Part shown: positions 44,199 through 53,817 of the stretch, piece after piece
Layout: every line of letters starts with the position of its first letter
Position numbering within the stretch: the first letter of the stretch is position 1
Assembly: GCF_020831405.1 (NCBI RefSeq)
Contig: NZ_JAJHPU010000017.1
Location: forward strand, 18,662 to 82,661
From: Pseudomonas oryzagri
GTDB lineage: Bacteria > Pseudomonadota > Gammaproteobacteria > Pseudomonadales > Pseudomonadaceae
Length of the DNA: 64,000 nt
Direction: 5' to 3'
Translations under genes and position numbers: made by a program
Notes under the pieces: generated by a model
Databases searched by the model: none
Seen by the model: the letters and a program-made list of their open reading frames with translations, nothing else
What the model was told of the DNA's origin: nothing

Positions 44199-45767
44199 AT
44201 GCCACTGAGCAGCGCCGAGGCGGCCCTGCGCCCGCGCAACCCCTGGGAAGCCGTCGACCTCGGCGTGCACCTGGCGCAGCGTCATGCCGGCCTGCTGCTG
44301 GGCAGCTGGGCGGCGCTCACCCTGCCGCTCCTGGGCGTGCTGAGCCTGCTGCTGTGGCGCTGGCCGGGCGTGGTCCTGCTGCTGTTCTGGTGGCTGAAGC
44401 CCGCCTTCGAGCGCCTCGCGCTGCACGTGCTGGCACGCGCCCTGTTCGGCGCCACGCCGACCCTCGGCCAGGCCCTGCGCGCCTGGCCCGGCCAATTGCG
44501 CGGCGAGCTGCTGGCCAGCCTGACCTGGCGACGTTTCAGCCTCAGCCGCAGCTTCACCCTGCCGCTCACCCAGCTGGAGAACCTGCGCGGCCCGGCCCGC
44601 CACCAGCGCCTGCACGCTCTCGGCCGGCGCAGCGGAGTGGCGCGCTGGCTGACCATCCTCGGCATGCACATCGAACTGGTGCTGTGGAGCGGTCTGCTGG
44701 CGCTGATCTGGCTGTTTCTTCCCGATCAGCTCAGCGAGCCGCGCAACTGGCTGAGCCTGCTGCTGCGCCCGCCGCAGGAGCTGCTCTGGCTGGAACACCT
44801 CAGCAATGCCTGCTACGCGCTGGTACTGGTGGTCTGGGAGCCGGTCTACGTCGCCTGCGGCTTCAGCCTCTACCTCAACCGGCGCAGCGAACTGGAGGCC
44901 TGGGACCTCGAATTGGCCTTCCGTCGCCTGGCCGAGCGCCTCGGCGCAGTCGGCCAGGCGCTGCTGCTGACCCTCGCCGTCGGCCTCGCCACGCTGCTGG
45001 CCAGCCCGCCGGCGCTGGCCGGGGAGACGGAGCCCGCGGCAGAGGCCGCCAGCGCCCTCTGCCCGCTGCCCGGCGAGGACAACCCCGGTCCGGATACCCC
45101 GCGCCTGACCCATCAGCCGCTGACCAGCCGCCAGGCACAGGCGGAAATCTACGTCCTGCTCGACCAGCCGCCGTTCCACCGCGTCGAAGAGCGCTTCGAC
45201 TGGAACTGGCCGGAGCGGGACGATGAGCAGCCGAACGACGCCAGCCCGCCGCCGGCCTGGCTGCAGGACGTCGCCGAAAGCGTCGAGGTCCTGCTGTGGA
45301 GCCTGCTGGCGGTCGCCGCCCTGCTCGCCTGGCGCTACCGCGACTGGCTGCGCCTGTTCGCCGCGCGCGCGCGCGGCAGCGCGGCGGCCGACGCGCCACC
45401 GCCCACCCGGCTGTTCGGCCTTGCCGTCGACCCGGCGAGCCTGCCGGACGATCTGCCCGCCGCGGTCGAGCGCCTGTGGGCGACGGATCCCCGCGCCGCC
45501 CTCGCCCTGCTCTATCGCGGCCTGCTCAGCTACCTGCTGCACCGCCGCGGGGTGCCGCTCAAGGACGCGCATACCGAAGGCGAGGTGCTGGTGCTGGTGC
45601 AGCGCCTGGGCGATGCGCCGCTCGCCGCCTTCGCCGCCCGCCTGCTGGCCGCCTGGCAGGCACTGGCCTACGGCAGCCGACCGCCGCCGGCCGATCTCGG
45701 CGCCGAGCTGGGCGCCGAGTGGCGCCAGCTCACCGCCGCCACCCCGCCCCGCGAGGTGAGCGCATGA
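44199..45767 (+). CDS. Membrane protein with C-terminal DUF4129
   Basis: The product has 522 residues. Hydrophobic helices lie at about 27-66, 155-178 and 245-275, and one near 365-380 (LLWSLLAVAALLAWRY). The C-terminal cytoplasmic part (DPRAALALLYRGLLSYLLHRRGVPLKDAHTEGE) is DUF4129. It follows SpoIIM after 77 bp and overlaps the DUF4350 start by 4 bases, so translation of the rest of the cluster is coupled. Confidence 0.75.
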   Translation: MPLSSAEAALRPRNPWEAVDLGVHLAQRHAGLLLGSWAALTLPLLGVLSLLLWRWPGVVLLLFWWLKPAFERLALHVLARALFGATPTLGQALRAWPGQLRGELLASLTWRRFSLSRSFTLPLTQLENLRGPARHQRLHALGRRSGVARWLTILGMHIELVLWSGLLALIWLFLPDQLSEPRNWLSLLLRPPQELLWLEHLSNACYALVLVVWEPVYVACGFSLYLNRRSELEAWDLELAFRRLAERLGAVGQALLLTLAVGLATLLASPPALAGETEPAAEAASALCPLPGEDNPGPDTPRLTHQPLTSRQAQAEIYVLLDQPPFHRVEERFDWNWPERDDEQPNDASPPPAWLQDVAESVEVLLWSLLAVAALLAWRYRDWLRLFAARARGSAAADAPPPTRLFGLAVDPASLPDDLPAAVERLWATDPRAALALLYRGLLSYLLHRRGVPLKDAHTEGEVLVLVQRLGDAPLAAFAARLLAAWQALAYGSRPPPADLGAELGAEWRQLTAATPPREVSA

Positions 45768-46936
45768 GCGCCCGGCAACGCCAGTGGCTGGTCCTCGCCG
45801 GGCTATGCCTGCTCGCTGCGCTGGCCTTCGTGCTGTTCGGCGAACTCATCCCGCAACGTCGCCTGGTCGATCTCGGCCCCGGACCGGAGGCGCGCGCCAA
45901 CCCCTGGCTGGCCGCCGAGCGCTTCCTGCGCCAGCGCGGCCTGGCGGTCAGCCGCACCGACAGCCTCACCGCCATCCTCGACGACACCCCGGCCGCCGGT
46001 CACAGCCTGCTTCTGCTCGGCTCGCGCCAGCAGCTGAGCGCCGCGCAGAGCCAACGCCTGCTCGACTGGAGCGCCAACGGCGGCCACCTGATCGTGATCG
46101 CCGAGGCCAACTGGAGCGACCAGCGCCAGCGCAGCAACGACCTGCTGCTCGACCTGCTGCAGGTGCACCGCCTGCCGACCAGCAGCCTGAAGGACGAGGA
46201 CGCGCCGACCCCGCAGGTCGAGGACCCCTGGCCGCAGCTGACCCGCCTGTACCTGGAGAACGAGGACGCCCCGGCCTACTTCGCCTTCGACACCCGCTAC
46301 CACCTCGAGGACGCCGGCAACCGCGCCCAGGCCTGGGCGGGCAGCGCCGGGGCCACCCACCTGCTGCAGCTGGCCTGGGGCGACGGCCTGGTCACCGTGC
46401 TCAGCGACGCCAACCTGTGGCGCAACGAACGCATCGGCGAACACGACCATGCCTGGCTGCTCTGGTACCTGACCCAGGACAGCGAGGTGATCTTCCTGCA
46501 ACGCATCGAGGCCGACCATCTGGTCACCCTGCTGCTGCGCCACTTCTCCGCGGCGCTGCTGGCCCTGGGCCTGCTGATCGTCCTGCTGCTCTGGCGCTTC
46601 GGCCTGCGCCACGGCCCGCTGCAGACGGACCCGCTGCCTGCGCGCCGCCAGCTCGGCGAACACCTGCTGGCCTGCGCCGAGTTCCTGCGCCGCCACCAGG
46701 GCCACGCCAGCCTGATCGGCCAGCTGCAGGCCGAGATCCGCCAGCGGGCCCGCCAGCGCCACCCCGGTTTCGAACGCCTGCCGGTCACCGAGCAATGGCA
46801 ACTGCTGACCCGCCTCAGTCGCCTGGAGGCGGCGCTGGTGCGCCAGGCCATGCGCCCGCTCGGCGACCAGCACCCGGACCCCACCCGCTTCACCCGCCAG
46901 GTCGCCGACCTGCAACGACTCAGGAATGCCCTATGA
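45764..46936 (+). CDS. DUF4350 domain protein
   Basis: The product has 390 residues. N-terminal membrane helix (WLVLAGLCLLAALAFVLFGEL), then the DUF4350 periplasmic domain (EARANPWLAAERFLRQRGLAV, GGHLIVIAEANW), a second helix near 270 (ALLALGLLIVLLLWRFG) and a cytoplasmic tail. A partner of the MoxR ATPase by genomic context; function unknown. It overlaps both neighbours by 4 bases. Confidence 0.8.
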   Translation: MSARQRQWLVLAGLCLLAALAFVLFGELIPQRRLVDLGPGPEARANPWLAAERFLRQRGLAVSRTDSLTAILDDTPAAGHSLLLLGSRQQLSAAQSQRLLDWSANGGHLIVIAEANWSDQRQRSNDLLLDLLQVHRLPTSSLKDEDAPTPQVEDPWPQLTRLYLENEDAPAYFAFDTRYHLEDAGNRAQAWAGSAGATHLLQLAWGDGLVTVLSDANLWRNERIGEHDHAWLLWYLTQDSEVIFLQRIEADHLVTLLLRHFSAALLALGLLIVLLLWRFGLRHGPLQTDPLPARRQLGEHLLACAEFLRRHQGHASLIGQLQAEIRQRARQRHPGFERLPVTEQWQLLTRLSRLEAALVRQAMRPLGDQHPDPTRFTRQVADLQRLRNAL

Positions 46937-47985
46937 GCGAAGACTCCTCCACCCAGCCCATCGACCAGGCCGACGCGAACGAGCACGCCCCGGCAGCCGC
47001 CGGCAGCGACGGCCGGGCGGCGGCCAGCCAGCTGCAGCGCGCCACCCAGCTGGTCCAGGCGGTGCGCGACGAACTCGGCAAGGCGCTGATCGGCCAGCAG
47101 GCGGTGATCGACGAGGTGCTCTGCGCCCTGCTTGCCGGCGGCCACGTGCTGATCGAGGGCGTGCCCGGCCTCGGCAAGACGCTGCTGGTGCGCGCCCTGG
47201 CGCGCTGCTTCGGCGGCCAGTTCGCGCGTATCCAGTTCACCCCCGACCTGATGCCTAGCGACGTCACCGGCCACGCCGTCTACGACCTGGCCAGCGAGCA
47301 GTTCAAGCTGCGCCACGGCCCGGTGTTCACCAATCTGCTGCTCGCCGACGAGATCAACCGCGCGCCGGCCAAGACCCAGGCCGCGCTGCTCGAGGTGATG
47401 CAGGAACGCCAGGTCACCCTGGAGGGCAACGCCCTGCCGGTGCCGCGGCCGTTCATGGTCCTGGCCACCCAGAACCCCATCGACCAGGAAGGCACCTACC
47501 CGCTGCCCGAGGCCGAGCTGGACCGCTTCATGCTCAAGCTGCGCATAGACTATCCCGAGCACGAGCAGGAGCTGGAACTGGTGCGCCAGGTGACCCGCTC
47601 GCCGCGCAGCGACATGCTCGAGGTCGCCGCGCTGCGCCCACTGCTGCGCGAGCGCGACGTGCCGGTGCTGCAGAAGATCTGCGCCGAGCTGCCGATCGAC
47701 GCCCAGGTGCTCGACTACGCCGTGCGCCTGGTGCGCGCCAGCCGCGACTGGCCGGGCCTGGCGTTCGGCGCCGGTCCCCGCGCCTCCATCGCCCTGGTGC
47801 GCTGCGCGCGCGCCCGCGCCCTGCTGCACGGCGGCGAGTTCGTCACCCCCGACGACCTCAAGGCCTGCGCGCCGGCGGTGCTGCGCCACCGCGTGCGCCT
47901 GGCGCCGGAACTGGAGATCGAGGGCCGCGACGTCGACCAGGTGCTCGCCCAACTGCTCGACCAGGTGGCCGCGCCGCGCTCATGA
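46933..47985 (+). CDS. MoxR-family AAA+ ATPase
   Basis: The product has 350 residues. A poorly conserved, acidic/alanine-rich N-terminal 40 residues precede the AAA core: Walker A GVPGLGKTLLVRALA, Walker B LLLADEINRAPAKTQAALLEVMQE, sensor 1 VLATQNPIDQEGTYPLPEAELDRF. MoxR ATPases act as chaperones for von Willebrand factor A-type proteins such as the DUF58 protein encoded next, with a 4-base overlap. Confidence 0.95.
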   Translation: MSEDSSTQPIDQADANEHAPAAAGSDGRAAASQLQRATQLVQAVRDELGKALIGQQAVIDEVLCALLAGGHVLIEGVPGLGKTLLVRALARCFGGQFARIQFTPDLMPSDVTGHAVYDLASEQFKLRHGPVFTNLLLADEINRAPAKTQAALLEVMQERQVTLEGNALPVPRPFMVLATQNPIDQEGTYPLPEAELDRFMLKLRIDYPEHEQELELVRQVTRSPRSDMLEVAALRPLLRERDVPVLQKICAELPIDAQVLDYAVRLVRASRDWPGLAFGAGPRASIALVRCARARALLHGGEFVTPDDLKACAPAVLRHRVRLAPELEIEGRDVDQVLAQLLDQVAAPRS

Positions 47986-49316
47986 AGCCCACGCCCCGCC
48001 TGCTCGGCCTGACCGCCGCCCTGCTGCTGGCGGCCGTCCTGCTCGGCGCCCTGCCGCTGCTCGGCCTCGCCCTGCCGGAGTGGAGCGCGCGCCTGTGGCA
48101 GGTCGCCCTCTTCACCCTCGCCCTGCTGGGGGGGCTCGACGCCCTGTGGCTGCGCCGCCTGCCCTCGCCCGGCGTGGAGCGCGTGCTGCCCGGCCACCTG
48201 GCGCTGGATCGCTGGAGCGAGGTGGTGCTGCGCGTCAGCCCCGGCGCCCTGCCGCTGCCCTGGCTGGAGGTGTTCGACCACGTGCCGGCCGAGCTGGAGT
48301 TCCAGGACCTGCCGCGCCGCATCGCCCTGCCGGACGCCCAGGGCGTCGAGCTGCGCTACCGGGTGCGCCCGCGCCAGCGCGGCGACAGCCGCTTCGCGCG
48401 CTGCGAGATCGGCCTGCCCAGCCGCCTCGGCCTGTGGCAGGCGCGCCGCTACCTCGAGCTGCCCGGCCTGACCCGCGTCTATCCCGACTTCGCCCGCCTG
48501 CACGGCGCGCAGCTGATGGCGGTGGACAGCTGGCTCGGCCGCCTCGGCGTGCGCCAGCGGCCGCGCCGCGGCAGCGGCCTGGAGTTCCACCAGCTGCGCG
48601 ACTTCCGCCAGGGCGACAGCCTGCGCCTGATCGACTGGAAGGCCACCGCGCGCAAGCACCAGCCCATCGCCCGCGAATACCAGGACGAGCGCGACCAGCA
48701 GATCATCTTCCTGCTCGACAGCGGCCGACGCATGCGCAGCCAAGACGGCGATCTCAGTCATTTCGACCATGCCCTCAACGCCTGCCTGCTGCTCGCCCAC
48801 GTCGCCCTGCGCCAGGGCGACGCGGTGGGCCTCTTGGCCTTCGCCGGCGAGGAGACGTCGCGCTACCTGCCGCCGGCCAAGGGCCAGCAGCAGCTCAACG
48901 CGCTGCTCAACCGCGTCTACGACCTGCAGCCCGGACGCCTGCCCGGCGACTATCAGGCCGCCGCCGGCGAGCTGCTCGCCCGCCAGTCGCGCCGCGCGCT
49001 GGTGGTGCTGCTCAGCAACCTGCGCGACGAGGACGACCAGCAGCTGCCGCTGGCCGCCGCGCAGATCGCCCGCCGCCACCGCCTGCTGATCGCCAGCCTG
49101 CGCGAGGAAGTGCTCGACCGCCAGCGCCTGCAGCCGGTGGACAACTACCAGCAGGCGCTGGCCTATTGCGGCACCATCGACTACGCCGAGGCGCGCGCCG
49201 CCCTGCACGAGCGCCTGGCCGCCCAGGGCCTGCCGGTGCTCGACGTGCGCCCCGGCGAACTGGGCCCGCAACTGGTCAGTCGCTACCTGCAGTGGAAGGC
49301 CGCCGGTGCGTTCTGA
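47982..49316 (+). CDS. DUF58 / von Willebrand A-like membrane protein
   Basis: The product has 444 residues. Two N-terminal membrane helices (LLGLTAALLLAAVLLGALPLLGL, LWQVALFTLALLGGL), a beta domain, and the DUF58 signature GSGLEFHQLRDFRQGDSLRLIDWKATARK. A VWA-like domain with IIFLLDSGRRMRS follows, the metal-site DxSxx replaced by DSGRR. Last gene of the cluster. Function unknown. Confidence 0.9.
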   Translation: MKPTPRLLGLTAALLLAAVLLGALPLLGLALPEWSARLWQVALFTLALLGGLDALWLRRLPSPGVERVLPGHLALDRWSEVVLRVSPGALPLPWLEVFDHVPAELEFQDLPRRIALPDAQGVELRYRVRPRQRGDSRFARCEIGLPSRLGLWQARRYLELPGLTRVYPDFARLHGAQLMAVDSWLGRLGVRQRPRRGSGLEFHQLRDFRQGDSLRLIDWKATARKHQPIAREYQDERDQQIIFLLDSGRRMRSQDGDLSHFDHALNACLLLAHVALRQGDAVGLLAFAGEETSRYLPPAKGQQQLNALLNRVYDLQPGRLPGDYQAAAGELLARQSRRALVVLLSNLRDEDDQQLPLAAAQIARRHRLLIASLREEVLDRQRLQPVDNYQQALAYCGTIDYAEARAALHERLAAQGLPVLDVRPGELGPQLVSRYLQWKAAGAF

Positions 49317-49498
49317 GCCGGCGCTTCGGGCTACCATCCGGCACCCGTTCGCGGCGCCGGCCGATGGCCCGGTCGGCCTGCGCGGAGCGCTCTGCCATGC
49401 GCCCGTCACCGGTTTGCATGTCCACTGTCGCTGGCGCTAGGCTGAGCGCATGCAAGCCGACCGCCGGCGGCGTCACCCATCCGGCCGAGGAATCCGAC

Positions 49499-50419
49499 AT
49501 GCAACTCCACCAGCTGCTGGTGATCATCGATCCCACCCAGAACCCGCAACCCGCGTTGGAGCGCGCGGTCTGGATCGCCCAGCGCAGCGGCGCCGCCCTC
49601 GAGCTGCTGATCTGCGAATTCAACAGCGCCCTGGACAGCGGCCTGCTGTTCGACGCGCCGGCGCTGGAGAAGGGACGCCACTCGCTGCTCAAGCAACGCC
49701 ACGAGTGGCTGGAGCAACTCGCCGCGCCGCTGCGCGAGGCCGGCCTCAAGGTGACCAGCGAAGTGCGCTGGGGCAAGCCGCTGCACAAGATGATCATCGC
49801 CCGCACCGAGGAGCTCAAACCCGACCTGGTGCTGAAGACCGCCCACAGCCACGGCCTGCTGCACCGCCTGCTGCTCAGCAACACCAGCTGGCAACTGATT
49901 CGCAGCTGCCCGGTGCCGCTGTGGCTGGTCAAGCCGCACGGCGAATGGCACGGCCGGCAACTGGCGGTGGCCCTCGATCCGACCCACAGCGCCGACAAGC
50001 CGGCGGCCCTCGACCATCAGTTGATCGAAGTGGGGCAAAGCCTGGGCCAGGCGCTGGGCCTGGAGGAACACTACCTGCACAGCTATGCGCCGCTGCCGCG
50101 CACCCTGGTATTCGATGCCGAACTGGTCGCCGATTACGAGTACTATGTGGAGCGCACCGGCGAACACCACCGCCAGGCCTTCGACCAGCTCCTCCAGGAT
50201 CACGCCATCGACCCGGCGCACACCCACCTGCTGCAAGGCTTCGCCGAGGAAACCCTGCCGCGCTTCGTCGAGGAGCAGACCGTCGACCTGCTGGTGATGG
50301 GCGCCATCGCGCGCGGCCACCTCGACACCGCGCTGATCGGCCATACCGCCGAGCGGGTGCTCGAAGGCGTCAACTGCGACCTGCTGGTGCTCAAATCGCA
50401 GACTGTCGCTGCCCCCTGA
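49499..50419 (+). CDS. Tandem universal stress protein (UspE-like)
   Basis: The product has 306 residues; ATG 49499 follows GAGGA. Two Usp domains: residues 1-145 (LLVIIDPTQNPQPALERAVWIA, LVLKTAHSHGLLHRLLLS) and 150-300 (QLAVALDPTHSADKPAALD, DLLVMGAIARGHLDTALIGHTAERVLEGVNCDLLVL). The GxxGH-type ATP motif is kept in the second domain. Stress adaptation in the cytoplasm. It precedes pyk, as in P. aeruginosa. Confidence 0.9.
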   Translation: MQLHQLLVIIDPTQNPQPALERAVWIAQRSGAALELLICEFNSALDSGLLFDAPALEKGRHSLLKQRHEWLEQLAAPLREAGLKVTSEVRWGKPLHKMIIARTEELKPDLVLKTAHSHGLLHRLLLSNTSWQLIRSCPVPLWLVKPHGEWHGRQLAVALDPTHSADKPAALDHQLIEVGQSLGQALGLEEHYLHSYAPLPRTLVFDAELVADYEYYVERTGEHHRQAFDQLLQDHAIDPAHTHLLQGFAEETLPRFVEEQTVDLLVMGAIARGHLDTALIGHTAERVLEGVNCDLLVLKSQTVAAP

Positions 50420-50543
50420 GGCGCAGCGCTCTTTACCGGACTATCGGCCACGGAGGCCGGACTCCGCGCGAACCCCATGTCCGCCGCCCGTCGCCACAAG
50501 CGCAGGCGCCGGCGTTTTCCCGTTATCGACCAGGAGATCCCTG

Positions 50544-51995
50544 ATGCCCTTTCGCCGTACCAAGATCGTCGCCACCCTCGGCCCAGCCAGCAGCTCGCCG
50601 CAAGTGCTCGAGCAGCTGATCCTCGCCGGGATGAACGTCGCGCGCCTGAACTTCTCCCACGGCACCCCCGAAGAACACAAGGCCCGCGCCCGCCTGGTGC
50701 GCGAACTGGCCGCCAAGCACGACCGTCACGTCGCCCTGCTCGGCGACCTGCAAGGTCCGAAGATCCGCATCGCCAAATTCGCCAACAAGCGCATCGAGCT
50801 GCAGGAAGGCGACGAATTCCGCTTCTCCATCACCCACCCGCGCGACGCCGGCACCCAGGACGTGGTCGGCATCGACTACCCGGACCTGGTCAAGGACTGC
50901 AAGGTCGGCGACGAGCTGCTGCTCGACGACGGCCGGGTGATCATGCAGGTCGAGCAGGTCACCGCCAACGAGCTGCTGTGCCGGGTCACCGTCGGCGGCC
51001 CGCTGTCCGACCACAAGGGCATCAACCGCCGTGGCGGCGGCCTCACCGCGCCGGCGCTGACCGACAAGGACAAGGCCGACATCAAGCTGGCCGCCGAGAT
51101 GGAGCTGGACTACCTGGCGGTGTCCTTCCCGCGCGACGCCGCCGACATGCAGTACGCCCGTCGCCTGCGCGACGCGGCCGGCAGCGACGCCTGGCTGATC
51201 GCCAAGATCGAGCGCGCCGAGGCGGTGGCCGACGACGAGTCGCTGGACGCCCTGATCCGCGCCAGCGACGGCGTGATGGTCGCCCGCGGCGACCTGGGCG
51301 TTGAAATCGGCGACGCCGAGCTGGTCGGCATCCAGAAGAAGATCATCGCCCACGCGCGCCGCCTGAATAAGGTGGTGATCACCGCCACTCAGATGATGGA
51401 GTCGATGATCCACAGCCCGATGCCGACCCGCGCCGAGGTCTCCGACGTGGCCAACGCCGCGCTGGACTACACCGACGCGGTGATGCTGTCGGCCGAGAGC
51501 GCCGCCGGCGACTACCCGGTGGAAGCGGTCAAGGCCATGGCCCGCGTCTGCATCGGCGCCGAGAAGCATCCGACCAGCCAGAAGTCCACCCACCGCATGG
51601 GCCTGAGCTTCGAGCGCTGCGACGAGAGCATCGCCCTGGCCGCCATGTACAGCGCCAACCACTTCCCCGGCGTCAAGGCGATCATCGCCCTAACCGAGAG
51701 TGGCTACACCCCGCTGATCATGTCGCGCATCCGCTCCTCGGTGCCGATCTTCGCCTACTCGCCGCACCGCGAGACCCAGGCGCGGGTCGCCCTGTTCCGC
51801 GGCGTGCAGACCATCCCCTTCGACGCCGCGGCACTGCCGGCGGAGAAGGTCAGCGAGGCGGCGGTCGAAGAGCTGCTCAAGCGCGGCGTGGTCAGCCCGG
51901 GCGACTGGGTGATCATGACCAAGGGCGACAGCTACGACACCATCGGCGGCACCAACACCCTGAAGATCCTCCACGTCGGCGAGCCCCTGGCCTGA
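50544..51995 (+). CDS. pyk: Pyruvate kinase
   Basis: The product has 483 residues, start RRTKIVATLGPASSSPQVLEQLI. Active-site signature IIAHARRLNKVVITATQMMESMI and DGVMVARGDLGVEIG. It transfers phosphate from phosphoenolpyruvate to ADP at the end of glycolysis. Length and context match the PykA type of P. aeruginosa. Confidence 0.96.
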   Translation: MPFRRTKIVATLGPASSSPQVLEQLILAGMNVARLNFSHGTPEEHKARARLVRELAAKHDRHVALLGDLQGPKIRIAKFANKRIELQEGDEFRFSITHPRDAGTQDVVGIDYPDLVKDCKVGDELLLDDGRVIMQVEQVTANELLCRVTVGGPLSDHKGINRRGGGLTAPALTDKDKADIKLAAEMELDYLAVSFPRDAADMQYARRLRDAAGSDAWLIAKIERAEAVADDESLDALIRASDGVMVARGDLGVEIGDAELVGIQKKIIAHARRLNKVVITATQMMESMIHSPMPTRAEVSDVANAALDYTDAVMLSAESAAGDYPVEAVKAMARVCIGAEKHPTSQKSTHRMGLSFERCDESIALAAMYSANHFPGVKAIIALTESGYTPLIMSRIRSSVPIFAYSPHRETQARVALFRGVQTIPFDAAALPAEKVSEAAVEELLKRGVVSPGDWVIMTKGDSYDTIGGTNTLKILHVGEPLA

Positions 51996-52010
51996 CCGGC
52001 AGCGCACACG

Positions 52011-52042
52011 CAGAAGGCCGCCTCCGGGCGGCCTTCTGCTTT
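52011..52042 (+). terminator. Terminator of pyk
   Basis: A 12-bp perfect stem (52011-52022 with 52027-52038) with a 4-nt loop, then CTTT. Confidence 0.8.
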
Positions 52043-52192
52043 GCACAGGGCCTGCGGCCCGTTCGCCAATCGACCAAGGTCGACGGCGGGCGGGTGTCCG
52101 CACCGCCGAGCGCACGCTATACTGCGGCGCCGTTTTTTTGCGCCGCCGCGGTGGCGCGCCGTGAAGTTCCCGCCTGAAGAGGACCGTGTTCC

Positions 52193-53716
52193 ATGGCCGT
52201 GATCAAGCAAGATGACCTGATCCAGAGCGTCGCCGACGCCCTGCAGTACATCTCCTACTACCACCCCGTCGACTTCATCCAGGCGATGCACGAGGCCTAC
52301 CTGCGCGAGGAATCGCCGGCTGCGCGCGACTCCATCGCCCAGATCCTGATCAACTCGCGCATGTGCGCCACCGGCCACCGCCCGATCTGCCAGGACACCG
52401 GCATCGTCACCGTGTTCGTCAAGGTCGGCATGAACGTCCAGTGGGACGGCGCCACCCTGAGCCTGGACGAGATGATCAACGAGGGCGTGCGTCGCGCCTA
52501 CAACAATCCGGACAACGTCCTGCGCGCCTCGATCCTGGCCGACCCGGCCGGCAGCCGCAAGAACACCAAGGACAACACCCCGGCGGTCATCCACTACTCC
52601 ATCGTCCCCGGCGACACCGTGGAAGTGGACGTCGCGGCCAAGGGCGGCGGCTCCGAGAACAAGTCGAAGATGGGCATGCTCAACCCGTCCGACTCGATCG
52701 TCGACTGGGTCCTCAAGACCGTGCCGGAAATGGGCGCCGGCTGGTGCCCGCCGGGCATGCTCGGCATCGGCATCGGCGGCACCGCCGAGAAGGCCGCGCT
52801 GATGGCGAAGGAAGTCCTGATGGACGAGATCGACATCCACGAGCTGAAGGCCCGCGGCGCGCAGAACCGTGTCGAGGAGCTGCGTTTGGAGCTGTTCGAC
52901 AAGGTCAACCAGCTGGGCATCGGCGCCCAGGGCCTCGGCGGCCTGACCACCGTCCTCGACGTCAAGATCAAGGACTACCCGACCCACGCCGCCTCGCTGC
53001 CGGTGTGCATCATCCCCAACTGCGCCGCCACCCGTCACGCCCACTTCGTGCTCGACGGTTCCGGCCCGGCCAGCCTGGAGGCGCCGAGCCTGGACGCCTA
53101 CCCGGACATCGTCTGGGAAGCCGGCCCGAGCGCCCGTCGCGTCAACCTCGACACCATCACTGCCGAAGAAGTGCAGAGCTGGCAGCCGGGCGAGACCATC
53201 CTGCTCAACGGCAAGATGCTGACCGGCCGCGACGCCGCGCACAAGCGCATGGTCGACATGCTCAACGCCGGCGAAGAGCTGCCGGTGGACCTCAAGGGCC
53301 GCTTCATCTACTACGTCGGCCCGGTCGATCCGGTGCGTGACGAGGTGGTTGGCCCGGCCGGCCCGACCACCGCGACCCGCATGGACAAGTTCACCCGCCA
53401 GATCCTGGAAAGCACCGGTCTGCTGGGCATGATCGGCAAGTCCGAGCGTGGCCCGATCGCCATCGACGCGATCCGCGACAACAAGGCCGTGTACCTGATG
53501 GCCGTCGGCGGCGCCGCCTACCTGGTCGCCCAGGCGATCAAGGGTGCCAAGGTGCTGGCCTTCCCGGAACTGGGCATGGAAGCGATCTACGAGTTCGACG
53601 TGAAGGACATGCCGGTCACCGTGGCCGTCGACACCAAGGGCGAGTCGGTGCACATCACCGGCCCGGCGATCTGGAAACAGAAGATCGCCGACAGCCTGGC
53701 GGTGGAAGTGAAGTAA
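52193..53716 (+). CDS. Class I fumarate hydratase (Fe-S)
   Basis: The product has 507 residues; AGAGGA precedes ATG 52193. N-terminal cluster-binding segment GHRPICQDTGIVTVFVKVG; the other cluster cysteines probably lie near GWCPPGMLGIGIGGTAEKA and IIPNCAATRH. The C-terminal domain carries DAIRDNKAVYLMAVGGAAYLVAQAI. Interconverts fumarate and malate in the citric acid cycle; oxygen-labile [4Fe-4S] class. Stands alone with its own terminator. Confidence 0.95.
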   Translation: MAVIKQDDLIQSVADALQYISYYHPVDFIQAMHEAYLREESPAARDSIAQILINSRMCATGHRPICQDTGIVTVFVKVGMNVQWDGATLSLDEMINEGVRRAYNNPDNVLRASILADPAGSRKNTKDNTPAVIHYSIVPGDTVEVDVAAKGGGSENKSKMGMLNPSDSIVDWVLKTVPEMGAGWCPPGMLGIGIGGTAEKAALMAKEVLMDEIDIHELKARGAQNRVEELRLELFDKVNQLGIGAQGLGGLTTVLDVKIKDYPTHAASLPVCIIPNCAATRHAHFVLDGSGPASLEAPSLDAYPDIVWEAGPSARRVNLDTITAEEVQSWQPGETILLNGKMLTGRDAAHKRMVDMLNAGEELPVDLKGRFIYYVGPVDPVRDEVVGPAGPTTATRMDKFTRQILESTGLLGMIGKSERGPIAIDAIRDNKAVYLMAVGGAAYLVAQAIKGAKVLAFPELGMEAIYEFDVKDMPVTVAVDTKGESVHITGPAIWKQKIADSLAVEVK

Positions 53717-53733
53717 GCCTTCCCCGCACTAGG

Positions 53734-53773
53734 GAAAACCCCGGAGCGGCCCTGCCCTCCGGGGTTTTCTTTT
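53734..53773 (+). terminator. Terminator of fumarase
   Basis: Perfect 12-bp stem GAAAACCCCGGA with its complement at 53758-53769, ending in TTTTCTTTT. Confidence 0.85.
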
Positions 53774-53817
53774 GCCTGGTGGTTGATGCCGGGCCGCTCG
53801 CCGCGCGGCACCGCGCC